Below, in pieces: positions 1 through 8,475 of a stretch of 64,000 bases of DNA. The stretch is from Caulobacter sp. (GTDB taxonomy: Bacteria; Pseudomonadota; Alphaproteobacteria; Caulobacterales; Caulobacteraceae). The notes beneath the pieces are model-generated. The model made no database searches, was not told the origin of the DNA, and was given only the letters and a program-made list of their open reading frames with translations. The first letter of the stretch is position 1, and every line of letters starts with the position of its first letter. The translations under genes were made by a program, and so were the position numbers. Location of the stretch: NCBI GenBank assembly GCA_021741355.1, contig JAIOXZ010000003.1, positions 62,001 to 126,000 on the forward strand, in the 5' to 3' direction.

Positions 1-1216
1 CGCCCGCCCGCCGCGCGGCTTCCAGCAGCGTGAGGTCGATCACGTCGCGCTGGGCGTGGCTGCCGCCGAACCGGTGCGCCACGGTCCGCACGGGCTGCAG
101 CGCCGCGATCGCGCCCCGCCAGTCGCCCTCGCCGAAGGCCGCCAGCCCGCGCACCACCGGCTCGCCGACGGCGATGAAGGCGGCGTTGTCGCCCGGCCGC
201 GCCATCGCCCGCCGCTGCGCCTCCCGCAGGGCCGCCAGAGCGTCAGCCCGTCCGGCGCCGACGAAGGCCATGGCGGCATGGGCGTCATTGAAGGCGTAGA
301 GACTCTCTGTCACCGCGGGCGCCCACTTGTCCGCCAGAACGTCCCAGCGATCCCCCACATCCACGCCCTGCAGATGCAGCCGCCACAGCAGGGCAGAGGC
401 GTCGACCATGTTGTAGGCCAGCTCCGACCGGTCGCCCCAGATCGGGTCGTCGTACAGCGCCAGCACCGCGTCGGTATCGCCGAGCCCCAGGTGAAACAGC
501 GCCAGATGCCACCAGTTGTGCACCTGGAAATAGCTGTCGCCGGTCCAGCGGGCGAGGTCGTCCCGCATCCAGGCAACGCCCTCCTCGCGCCGGTCCTGCA
601 TCTCCAGCACATGGGCCACCGCGTGCTGCGCCCAGCCGTTGCGGGGTTCCAGGTCGATGGCCCGTCGGCCCGCCGCCTCGGCCGCCGTGTAGTTGCCCGT
701 TTCCTCCAGCCCGAAGGCGTGCAGCCCCAGTACCGCGTGGTAGCCGGGCATGGTCTCGTCCCAGTGGGGCAGGGCGACCCCGATCCTGTCGCGCAGCCGC
801 CGCGCGTCGCCCTGCAGGAAGTCCAGCAACTGGCCGATCTGCAGCGCCAGCGCGTCGCGCGGATACGCCGCCGAGACGTCCGCCAGCAGCTTCGCCGCCG
901 CCGCGATCTCGCCGCGCGCCATATGGCCCAGCGCCGCCACATGGCCGGCCTCGCGCTCATTGGCCGGCAGGGCTAACGCCTTGGCATGGCAATCCAGAGC
1001 GACCGGCAGGGTGAAGGCGTCCGTCCCCGCCGCGTGCAGGTAACCCAGGAATACCCGGGCCATGACGAAGTCCGGACTGTCGGCCAGCGCGGCGCGCAGG
1101 CCGCGCACCGGCTCGCCGACGAAACACTGATGCCCGGCCAGCACGGTTTCGTAGAGATCGAGCGCCGCCGCGCTGGCGCCGGTCGGCCGCTGGGGCGTGG
1201 CGATGTCGAAGGCCAT
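1..1216 (-). CDS. TPR protein resembling the TTC38 family (partial, runs off the left edge)
   Basis: Open minus frame from ATG (cat at 1214-1216) to base 1 without a stop: MAFDIATPQRPTGASAAALDLYETVLAGHQCFVGEPVRGLRAALADSPDFVMARVFLGYLHAAG... Absent from the ORF track because it has no stop in the window; the track ORFs here are shadow frames. Confidence 0.75.
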   Translation of the reverse strand, partial: MAFDIATPQRPTGASAAALDLYETVLAGHQCFVGEPVRGLRAALADSPDFVMARVFLGYLHAAGTDAFTLPVALDCHAKALALPANEREAGHVAALGHMARGEIAAAAKLLADVSAAYPRDALALQIGQLLDFLQGDARRLRDRIGVALPHWDETMPGYHAVLGLHAFGLEETGNYTAAEAAGRRAIDLEPRNGWAQHAVAHVLEMQDRREEGVAWMRDDLARWTGDSYFQVHNWWHLALFHLGLGDTDAVLALYDDPIWGDRSELAYNMVDASALLWRLHLQGVDVGDRWDVLADKWAPAVTESLYAFNDAHAAMAFVGAGRADALAALREAQRRAMARPGDNAAFIAVGEPVVRGLAAFGEGDWRGAIAALQPVRTVAHRFGGSHAQRDVIDLTLLEAARRAG

Positions 1217-1282
1217 GAGTCTCTCGCTGTGTCCGGAAATCACAGCTTGGCCTGACGGGCCGCCGTGGTCTACGCCTTGGGC

Positions 1283-2395
1283 ATGAGCGAGTTCGACTTC
1301 GACGCCCTGGTGGTCGGCGCCGGCGCGGTGGGTCTGGCCACCGGCCATGCGCTGGCGCAACGCGGCCTGTCGGTTGTGGTGCTTGAGAAGGAGCGGGCCA
1401 TCGGCCAGGGCGTCTCCTCGCGCAACTCCGAGGTCATCCATGCCGGGCTCTACTATCCGACCGGCACCCTGAAGGCGCGGTTCTGCGTTGAGGGCCGCCG
1501 GCTGCTCTATGCCTTCCTCGACAAGCACCACGTCGACTACCGTAAATGCGGCAAGCTGGTGGTGGCCAACGGCGACGCGGAGGTGGAACGCCTGGACGCG
1601 ATCCTCGAGCAGGCGCGGATCAACGACGTCGAAGGCATGGAGCGCCTGACGGGCGCCGCGGCCATGGCGATGGAGCCGGGCCTGAAGTGCGACATGGCGT
1701 TGCTCTCACCGGAGAGCGGCGTGTTCGACAGCCACGGCTACATGAACGCCCTGGTCGGCGAGATCGAGTCGGCCGGCGGGGCGGTCGTGACCGCAACCCC
1801 GTTCGAGGGCGCGACGCCGCTGCCGGGCGGGGGCTTCTCGGTCCGCGCGGGCGGCGAGGCGCCGACGACGCTGACAGTGCGCAAACTGGTGACGGCCGCG
1901 GGGCTGGGCGCCCAGCACGTTGCGGCCCTGATCGAGGGCTTTCCGGCTGACCGGATTCCGGCGCGCCATTTCGGCAAGGGAGTCTACTTCCGCCTGCAGG
2001 GCAAGGCGCCGTTCAGCCGCCTGATCTACCCGCCGCCGATCCACGGCGCGCTCGGCACCCACTACCGCAAGGACCTCGGCGGCCAGGCGGTGTTCGGCCC
2101 TGATCTCGAGTTCGTTCCGACCGAGGACTATTCGGTCAACCCGACCAAGGCCGCCGTCTTCGCCGCCTATATCCGCAAGTTCTGGCCGGACGTCCCGGAG
2201 GATCACCTGTCCCCCGACTACGCCGGCCTGCGCCCCAAGATCCACGGTCCGGACGAGCCCCAGCCCGACTTCCGCCTCGACGGCGAGGCGGAGCACGGCA
2301 TCCCCGGCCTTGTCGCGATGTTCGGGATTGAGAGCCCCGGCCTGACGAGCTCGCTGGCGATCGGGGAAGAAACGGCAGCTATCCTCCCCGCGTAG
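1283..2395 (+). CDS. FAD-dependent oxidoreductase, L-2-hydroxyglutarate oxidase (LhgO)-like
   Basis: Rossmann FAD motif DALVVGAGAVGLATGHALAQRG and SSRNSEVIHAGLYYPTGTLKA. Start taken at MSEFDFDAL. Confidence 0.85.
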   Translation: MSEFDFDALVVGAGAVGLATGHALAQRGLSVVVLEKERAIGQGVSSRNSEVIHAGLYYPTGTLKARFCVEGRRLLYAFLDKHHVDYRKCGKLVVANGDAEVERLDAILEQARINDVEGMERLTGAAAMAMEPGLKCDMALLSPESGVFDSHGYMNALVGEIESAGGAVVTATPFEGATPLPGGGFSVRAGGEAPTTLTVRKLVTAAGLGAQHVAALIEGFPADRIPARHFGKGVYFRLQGKAPFSRLIYPPPIHGALGTHYRKDLGGQAVFGPDLEFVPTEDYSVNPTKAAVFAAYIRKFWPDVPEDHLSPDYAGLRPKIHGPDEPQPDFRLDGEAEHGIPGLVAMFGIESPGLTSSLAIGEETAAILPA

Positions 2396-2422
2396 CGGGG
2401 AGGGGGACCATCCGGAGGATGG
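2383..2422. repeat. Double hairpin containing the stop codon of the upstream CDS
   Basis: cctccccg/cggggagg (2383-2390/2396-2403) and ccatcc/ggatgg (2408-2413/2417-2422). Confidence 0.6.
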
Positions 2423-2450
2423 TGGAGGGGCCGGCGCGAACGTCCGCCGT

Positions 2451-2553
2451 GCGTCCTTCGAGACGCGATCCTGACGGATCGCTCCTCAGGATGACGAACA
2501 ACAATGACCGTCATGGTGAGGAGCGAGCTTCAAGCGAGCGTCTCGAACCACGC
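2451..2553. repeat. Palindromic intergenic repeat, family A copy 1
   Basis: gcgtccttcgagacg...ctcctcaggatgac ... gtcatggtgaggagcg...cgtctcgaaccacgc; a second copy lies at 54225-54346. Confidence 0.8.
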
Positions 2554-2561
2554 AGCCCGGA

Positions 2562-3782
2562 TCAACCCTTCGGAACCAGCCTCAACACCCTGCCGTCATC
2601 GGTCGCCACATACACAGCCCCGTCCGGACCCACGCGCACGTCGCGGATGCGCTGTCCGAGGTCCTGCAGCAGCCATTCCTCGCCGACCACGCGGTCGCCG
2701 TCGAGCGTCAGCCGGACCAGCTTCTTGCTGCTCATCCCGCCGATGAACAGGCTGCCCTTCCAGGCCGGAAACAGCGCCGCGTCATAGAAGGCCATGCCCG
2801 ACGGCGCGATCACCGGGTCCCAGTAGTAGACCGGCTGCTCGGTCCCGGCCTTGGCCGTGACCCCCTCGCCGATCGGCTGGCCGGAGTATTCCACGCCATA
2901 GGTGACGGTCGGCCAGCCGTAGTCCTTGCCGGCCTGCGGAATGTTCAGCTCGTCGCCGCCCTTGGCGCCATGTTCGACCGTCCACAGCTTGCCGGTCCAG
3001 GGGTTGAAGGCAGCGGACTGCAGGTTGCGGTGGCCGTAGGACCAGATGCTCTTGATCGCCTCGCTGACCGCCGCGAACGGATTGTCCTTGGGCACGGCGC
3101 CGTTGGGATAGATCCTGATGACCTTGCCGAACGCCGACTTCAGGTCCTGCGCCTGAACGCGGCCCGGCAGGATCGAGCGCTCGCCCGTGGTGATGAACAA
3201 GAACCCGTCCGGCGAGAAGGCCAGCCGGCTGCCGTAGTGCTGCACGGAGTCCAGGGTCGGCAGCATGCGCCAGATGACCTGCACGGCCTCGACCCGGGCG
3301 GTCGCGCCGTCCAGCGCCAGCCGGCCGCGGGCCGCCGCCGTGCCGTTGCCGCCTTCGCGCGGCTCGGCATAGGTCCAGTAGATCAGGCCGTCCTCGGCGA
3401 AGCTGGGTGACAGCGCGACGTCGAGCAGGCCGCCCTGGCCCCGCGCGTCGACCTTCGGCAGGCCCTCGACGGGCGCCGACAGCTTGCCGTCCTTCGCCAC
3501 GATCCGCAGCTGGCCGGAGCGCTCCGTGACCAGCATCCGGCCATCGGGCAGCCAGGCCATGGCCCACGGCTTGTCCAGCCCGGACGTGACGGTCTGCACC
3601 TCGAACGCGACATCGCGCGAGACCAGCGGCGCGCGGGTCTGGCCCGCGAAGGCTGGCGTCTGGCCGTCGCCGTTCGGCGGGCGGGTCTCCAGCGGCTGGC
3701 CGGGCGCAGGCTGGGCGCCCGACGGCTGCCCTCCGCAGGCAGCAAGCAACAGGGCGGCGAGGGCGAGCGGGGCGGGGCGCAT
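2562..3782 (-). CDS. PQQ-dependent sugar dehydrogenase (glucose/sorbosone dehydrogenase-like) lipoprotein
   Basis: Lipobox [66 protein letters not shown]. Confidence 0.85.
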   Translation of the reverse strand: MRPAPLALAALLLAACGGQPSGAQPAPGQPLETRPPNGDGQTPAFAGQTRAPLVSRDVAFEVQTVTSGLDKPWAMAWLPDGRMLVTERSGQLRIVAKDGKLSAPVEGLPKVDARGQGGLLDVALSPSFAEDGLIYWTYAEPREGGNGTAAARGRLALDGATARVEAVQVIWRMLPTLDSVQHYGSRLAFSPDGFLFITTGERSILPGRVQAQDLKSAFGKVIRIYPNGAVPKDNPFAAVSEAIKSIWSYGHRNLQSAAFNPWTGKLWTVEHGAKGGDELNIPQAGKDYGWPTVTYGVEYSGQPIGEGVTAKAGTEQPVYYWDPVIAPSGMAFYDAALFPAWKGSLFIGGMSSKKLVRLTLDGDRVVGEEWLLQDLGQRIRDVRVGPDGAVYVATDDGRVLRLVPKG

Positions 3783-3793
3783 GGCGGGGTCTC

Positions 3794-5578
3794 CTAATCG
3801 TCACCGAGCAAAGCGGCGAGGGCGGCGGGCGGTTCCGCGCCTTCGAGGTGGATCAAGGACCATAGGGCGAAGAACATCAGCGGCCAGCGGTTGTGCGCCT
3901 GTTTCTCGTCCGTGAAGACCGCGCGGACGCCGTCGACGTCGCAGACCTCGGCCACGGCCTTCACCCCGGCGATGCGCGGGCCTAGTTCCCCGGCGCGCGG
4001 CGCAATCCAGCTGGCCACGGGCACGGTGAAGCCCTTCTTCTTCGCCCACGGCTCGGCGGCGGGGCAATGCCGCTCGAGCCACTTGCGCAGGATGTACTTG
4101 CCGTACTTCCCGCGCACCTTCATCCGGTCCGGCAGGTTGAACGCGAAAGCCGCGACCTCGCGGTCGAGGAACGGCGTGCGGCCCTCGAGCCCGTGCGCCA
4201 TCAGCATCCGGTCGAGCTTGAGCAGCAGGTCGTTCGGCAGCCAGGTGACAATGTCGGCGTACTGGGCGCGTTGGAGGGGGGAGTAGCCATTCGGCGCCTC
4301 GGCCCCTTTTCGCCAGCGGGCGAGAGCCCCTGCGCCCTTGTCCTTGAGGAAGGCTGCGTCGACCTGCGGCTCCGCAGGCCGCCCGCCAAGCCAGGTCGGC
4401 CGCATGGCCCTGCGGTATCGACCGTAGCCACCGAACAGCTCATCCCCGCCTTCGCCCGTAAGGATGACCGTCAGAGTGCCCTTGGCCGCCTCGGCGAGCT
4501 TGTAGGTGGGAAGAGCCGCATAGTCGGCCGTCGGGTCATCGAGCGCCCAGGCCACCTGCGGCGCTATCCGCCAGAAATCCGCCTCGCTGAAGGTCGTCTC
4601 GCGCCAGTCAAGGTTCAGCGCCTTTGCTACGCGCTCTGCCTGACCCCGTTCGTCGCGCGCCTCCGGGGCGTCAAATCCGCAGGTGTAGGCGGTGACAGGT
4701 CGCGCATTCAGGCGGGACATGATCGTGGCGATGGTTGCACTGTCCACACCACCGGACAGGAACAGGCCGTAGGGCACGTCCGAGCGCTGATGGACCTTCA
4801 CGCTGTCTTCCAGCACCCCGTCGAGCGCGGACAACAACGCTTCTTCCCCGCTCATCCCGGCGAAGGCCGGGACCCAGGTTTTTTTCTCTATGCCCGAGCC
4901 GAGGCGGCCTCCCTCAAAAACGCCTGGGTCCCGGCCTTCGCCGGGATGAGCGGATTGAGGGGAAATCTCCATCACGCTGCCGGGCGCCAACCGGCACGAG
5001 CCCAGCCCATGCGTCGCATAGCCATCATCGACCAGATAGTTCAGCGCGAGCAATTCGCGGTTTGGCATTTTTGGCCACACAGTGCTGGCGGCGAATGCCC
5101 GCGGCTCCGAAGCAAAGGCTACTTCGTCGGCGCGATCTCCCTGCCGATAGTACAGCGGCTTGATCCCGAACCCGTCCCTGACCAGCCACGTCCGCCCGTC
5201 GCAGCCGATGAAGCAGAACGCATACATCCCGCGCAGCCGCTCGAAGGCCTTCTCGCCTTCCAGCGCGTAAATGTGCAGCAGGGGTTCGAAGTCCGAGCCG
5301 GTCGAGAGCTTGTCCCGCAGCCCGAACTCCTCGGCCAGCTCCAGATAGTTGTAGATCTCGCCGTTGCCGATGACCGTCGAGCCGGCTGCGTGCAGGGGCT
5401 GCCAGCCGCCTTCGAGGTCGATGATCGACAGCCGCGCGTGGGCCACGCACCAGCCAGGGCCGCTCTCCACCTGAATGCCGTTCGGCCCGCGATGGGCGAT
5501 GCGCTCGATCATCGCCCGCACGTCGCGCTCGGCCTGCGCCGGGTCGGTGACCCCCAGAATGCCCGCGATGCCGCACAT
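3794..5578 (-). CDS. asnB: Asparagine synthase (glutamine-hydrolysing)
   Basis: [10 protein letters not shown]-terminal nucleophile Cys2; [47 protein letters not shown]. Its ATG overlaps the upstream stop by 1 nt (TGATG). Confidence 0.9.
   Translation of the reverse strand: MCGIAGILGVTDPAQAERDVRAMIERIAHRGPNGIQVESGPGWCVAHARLSIIDLEGGWQPLHAAGSTVIGNGEIYNYLELAEEFGLRDKLSTGSDFEPLLHIYALEGEKAFERLRGMYAFCFIGCDGRTWLVRDGFGIKPLYYRQGDRADEVAFASEPRAFAASTVWPKMPNRELLALNYLVDDGYATHGLGSCRLAPGSVMEISPQSAHPGEGRDPGVFEGGRLGSGIEKKTWVPAFAGMSGEEALLSALDGVLEDSVKVHQRSDVPYGLFLSGGVDSATIATIMSRLNARPVTAYTCGFDAPEARDERGQAERVAKALNLDWRETTFSEADFWRIAPQVAWALDDPTADYAALPTYKLAEAAKGTLTVILTGEGGDELFGGYGRYRRAMRPTWLGGRPAEPQVDAAFLKDKGAGALARWRKGAEAPNGYSPLQRAQYADIVTWLPNDLLLKLDRMLMAHGLEGRTPFLDREVAAFAFNLPDRMKVRGKYGKYILRKWLERHCPAAEPWAKKKGFTVPVASWIAPRAGELGPRIAGVKAVAEVCDVDGVRAVFTDEKQAHNRWPLMFFALWSLIHLEGAEPPAALAALLGDD
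4849..4952. repeat. Palindromic element inside asnB, family B
   Basis: 30-nt perfect inverted repeat cgctcatcccggcgaaggccgggacccagg (4849-4878) / cctgggtcccggccttcgccgggatgagcg (4923-4952), 44-nt spacer. Confidence 0.95.
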
Positions 5579-6606
5579 CAGCCTTCACCCAGGCGGGAGA
5601 ACAGGCTGCGCCATTCGGCGACCACGGCGTCCTGCGAAAACTCCGCCTCGACCCGTGCGTGACCGTTCTGGATCAGCCGGATGCCGAGCATCGGATCGGC
5701 CAGCAGCGCCCGCGTCCGCTCCGCCAGGGCGTCGGCGTCATCGACGTGGACCAGGAAGCCGTCCTGGCCGTCGCGGATCAGCGCGCCCGGTCCCTGGCTG
5801 TTGGCGGCGACGACCGGCAGGCCGTTGGCCCAGGCCTGGATGACCACGTTGCCCAGCGGCTCGAACCGCGAGGGAAACAGGCAGACGTCCGCCGCGCGAT
5901 AGAGGGCCGAGGCGTCCTGCCGCCAGCCGAGGAACCGCACGCGGTCGGCGACGCCCAGGGCGCCGGCCATGGCCTTCAGCTTGTCCTCCAGCGGCCCGGC
6001 CCCGGCGATCCAGAGGTAGGCGCCGGGGATCTGCGTCAGCGCCTTGAGGCTCACGTCGTGCGCCTTGGCGTCGTGCAACCGGCCCATGCCGAGCAGCAGC
6101 GGGACGCCTTCCGGCGTGTCCAGGCTGGCCCGGCTGACCGGCGCGTCCTCGTCCGGCCCGCCGGCGAAGTTGGGGATGTAGCTGACGCGATCGGCCGGCC
6201 AGCCCTGGGCGATCACCCAGCTGACGATGTCGCGCGTGTTGCCGACCAGATGGTCGAAGCCGCGGTAGTATTTCAGGCTGTAGTAGCCGCCCAGCCGGCC
6301 GATCCGCTTCCACGGGCCGGCGGGCGTGTGCCGGCCCGCCCGGTTCATCCAGGCGACGATCACCCGGGCGTCCATCCGCCGGCCCCAGGTGGCGATCCGC
6401 GGCCGGGTGAAGAGGTCCAGCGGGCCGCCGAAGCCGAAGGTCTGCGAGACGACGCCGGCCTCGGCCAGGGCGGTCGTCCGGGCGGCGTGACGGCGGATCG
6501 CGCATGCCTCCGCCACCCCCGCGCGATGCAGGGCCGTGACGAGGTCGACGAAGTAGGTCTCGGCGCCGCCGTCGCCCCCGGACCCGAGCAGATGAAGCAC
6601 GCTCAT
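5578..6606 (-). CDS. Glycosyltransferase, group 1/GT4-like
   Basis: MSVLHLLGSGGDGGAETYFVDLV; LLGMGRLHDAKAHDVSLKAL; VCLFPSRFEPLGNVVIQAWANGLPVVAANSQGP. Confidence 0.88.
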   Translation of the reverse strand: MSVLHLLGSGGDGGAETYFVDLVTALHRAGVAEACAIRRHAARTTALAEAGVVSQTFGFGGPLDLFTRPRIATWGRRMDARVIVAWMNRAGRHTPAGPWKRIGRLGGYYSLKYYRGFDHLVGNTRDIVSWVIAQGWPADRVSYIPNFAGGPDEDAPVSRASLDTPEGVPLLLGMGRLHDAKAHDVSLKALTQIPGAYLWIAGAGPLEDKLKAMAGALGVADRVRFLGWRQDASALYRAADVCLFPSRFEPLGNVVIQAWANGLPVVAANSQGPGALIRDGQDGFLVHVDDADALAERTRALLADPMLGIRLIQNGHARVEAEFSQDAVVAEWRSLFSRLGEG

Positions 6607-6729
6607 GTGGTCTGGAACCTAGCTGGACAGCGGCGCTTTCCCAAGCCGCATGACGCGCTCTTGAAGCGGAACCGATGCGCCCGTATAAGGCCGCCTCTCG
6701 CGCTCGCGGATTGATTTGCCGTCGCGTGT

Positions 6730-6806
6730 GGCTGGGTAGCTCAGATGGTTAGAGCGGTGGATTCATAACCCACAGGTCGGCGGTTCGATCCCGCCCCCAG
6801 CTACCA
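6730..6806 (+). tRNA. tRNA-Met (CAT), possibly tRNA-Ile2
   Basis: 77-nt cloverleaf including CCA: ggctgggtagctcagatggttagagc...ttcataa...ggttcgatcccgcccccagctacca. A CAT anticodon does not by itself separate Met from lysidine-modified Ile. Confidence 0.9.
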
Positions 6807-6829
6807 ATTTTCCCTGACAAATAAATGAC

Positions 6830-8341
6830 TTATGCGGCGGCCGACTGATCCTCGGCGCCGTCGAGCGCGGCCTGCAGCGCCACCAGCATCCGCTCGGCCT
6901 TGATCGGCTTTTCGACCACGTCGTTCATGCCCGCTTCGAGATAGCCGCGCACGTCGTCGGGATCGGCGTTCGCGGTCAGGGCGATGATCGGCGTGCGGCT
7001 GACCGGGCCGGGCAGGGCGCGGATCGCCCGCGTGGCGGCGACCCCGTCCATGCGCGGCATCTTGATGTCCATCAGGATCAGGTCGAAGCGACGGGCCTGA
7101 ACGGCGTCCAGCGCCTCGACGCCGTCAACGGCCTGTTCGGACGTGCAGTCGAACATCTCGCACAGGGCTTCGGCGACCATCCGGTTGGTGGCGTTGTCGT
7201 CGACGATCAGGATGTGGGCCGCGTGCGAGGGGGCCTGGTCCTGGGCCGCCGCGGCGGCGGCGGCGGCGGTCTGCGACTGGCTGGCGATGAACTCGAACAC
7301 CACGGTCAGGCCGGCGCCGGCATTGGATTCGGCGCGGATCACGCCGCCGGCGGCGATGCTGATACGGCTGGCGAGCGCCATGCCCAGGCTGACCGAGAGG
7401 CCCTCGCCCCGGGCTTCGTTTGCATCGACGGGCTCGAAAATGCGCGCCAGTCGCTCGGCGCTGGTCGCGCTGCCGGCGTCGCGCACGCGACCTTCGAGGA
7501 TCAGGCCGTCGGCGGTCGGGCGGACTTTCAGGGACGCCTCGATCGCGCCGCGCCGGGTTTCGCTGAGGGCGCGGAAGATCAGGGCGTCGAACACCTGCAG
7601 CAGACGGGCCTCGTCGATGTCGGCGACGTCTTCGGGATCACCGTCGAAGGCGGTCAGCAGCGTCAACCCGCTGTCGGCTGCACGCTGCTTCCAGCGGGCG
7701 TCGACCGTGTCCATCACCGTCTGCAGCTGAACCGGGTGCGGGTGGAAGGTGAGGACGCCCAGATCGGCTTCATGCAGATCGACGGCGCGCCGCATGAGCG
7801 AGGTCAGGTCCTCGCTGGTCTGGGTGATCGCCCGCACGCAGGCCAGCGCATCGGGCGGAAGGTTCTGGCGCGTCAGACGTCCGGCGAAGTCGGCCACGCC
7901 GTCGAGATGACGCAACACCTCGGCGCTCATCCGCTGGATCAGCAGGACTGACGGATCCTGCGGCGCCCGGGCGCGCGAGCGGCGGGCCGTAAGCAGGGTC
8001 GCGGGCGTGCCGACGCCGACATACCGGCCGTGGTCGACAACGATGAAGCCGTGGTTCAGCGCGTCGGGCCGCGTGGCCCGCAGGTGTTCGAGGAAACCCC
8101 AGGGCGTCATGCCCGCATCGGCGATCGCCGGCGCCCCGTCCATGATCTCTGACAGCGGGCGCTGGCCGTCGGGCTGGGACAGCACGACCTCGCGGCTCAC
8201 CAGGCCCACCGGTGTCTCGCCGTCAACCACGGCCAGGACGACGGCGTCCGGCTCGGCGGCGAAACGCAGGGCGGCCGTGGCGCAGCTGGCCCCCGAAGGG
8301 ACCGGCGCACGGCGATCTACAAAGCTGGAAAAGGTGTCCAT
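6830..8341 (-). CDS. Hybrid histidine kinase-like protein with degenerate kinase core and C-terminal receiver domain
   Basis: N-terminal CBS-like segment; DHp/HATPase-like region QRMSAEVLRHLDGV...DEARLLQVFDALIFRALSET; receiver HILIVDDNATNRMVAE...LILMDIKMPRMDG...ALTAN...EKPI. Start placed at MDTFSSF; the track ORF extends upstream to 8419. Confidence 0.75.
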   Translation of the reverse strand: MDTFSSFVDRRAPVPSGASCATAALRFAAEPDAVVLAVVDGETPVGLVSREVVLSQPDGQRPLSEIMDGAPAIADAGMTPWGFLEHLRATRPDALNHGFIVVDHGRYVGVGTPATLLTARRSRARAPQDPSVLLIQRMSAEVLRHLDGVADFAGRLTRQNLPPDALACVRAITQTSEDLTSLMRRAVDLHEADLGVLTFHPHPVQLQTVMDTVDARWKQRAADSGLTLLTAFDGDPEDVADIDEARLLQVFDALIFRALSETRRGAIEASLKVRPTADGLILEGRVRDAGSATSAERLARIFEPVDANEARGEGLSVSLGMALASRISIAAGGVIRAESNAGAGLTVVFEFIASQSQTAAAAAAAAQDQAPSHAAHILIVDDNATNRMVAEALCEMFDCTSEQAVDGVEALDAVQARRFDLILMDIKMPRMDGVAATRAIRALPGPVSRTPIIALTANADPDDVRGYLEAGMNDVVEKPIKAERMLVALQAALDGAEDQSAAA

Positions 8342-8424
8342 GAAGCCGCACGTGAGGGTCAGATTGAGCCTCACTATGGCCGATTGCGCTTGCAGAGAGG
8401 TTAAGCACGCGCCGGACAAAGAAA

Positions 8425-8452
8425 AACGGCGGGGACTTGCGTCCCCGCCGTT
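8425..8452 (-). terminator. Rho-independent terminator of the TonB-dependent receptor gene
   Basis: 12-bp stem aacggcggggac-ttgc-gtccccgccgtt followed on the minus strand by TTTCTTTG. Confidence 0.85.
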
Positions 8453-8475
8453 CCGCTCTTCAGAAGCCGTGAGGC

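Noticed and set aside
6730-6806. tRNA-anchored genomic island
   Set aside because: No integrase and no direct repeat of the tRNA 3' end was noticed nearby.
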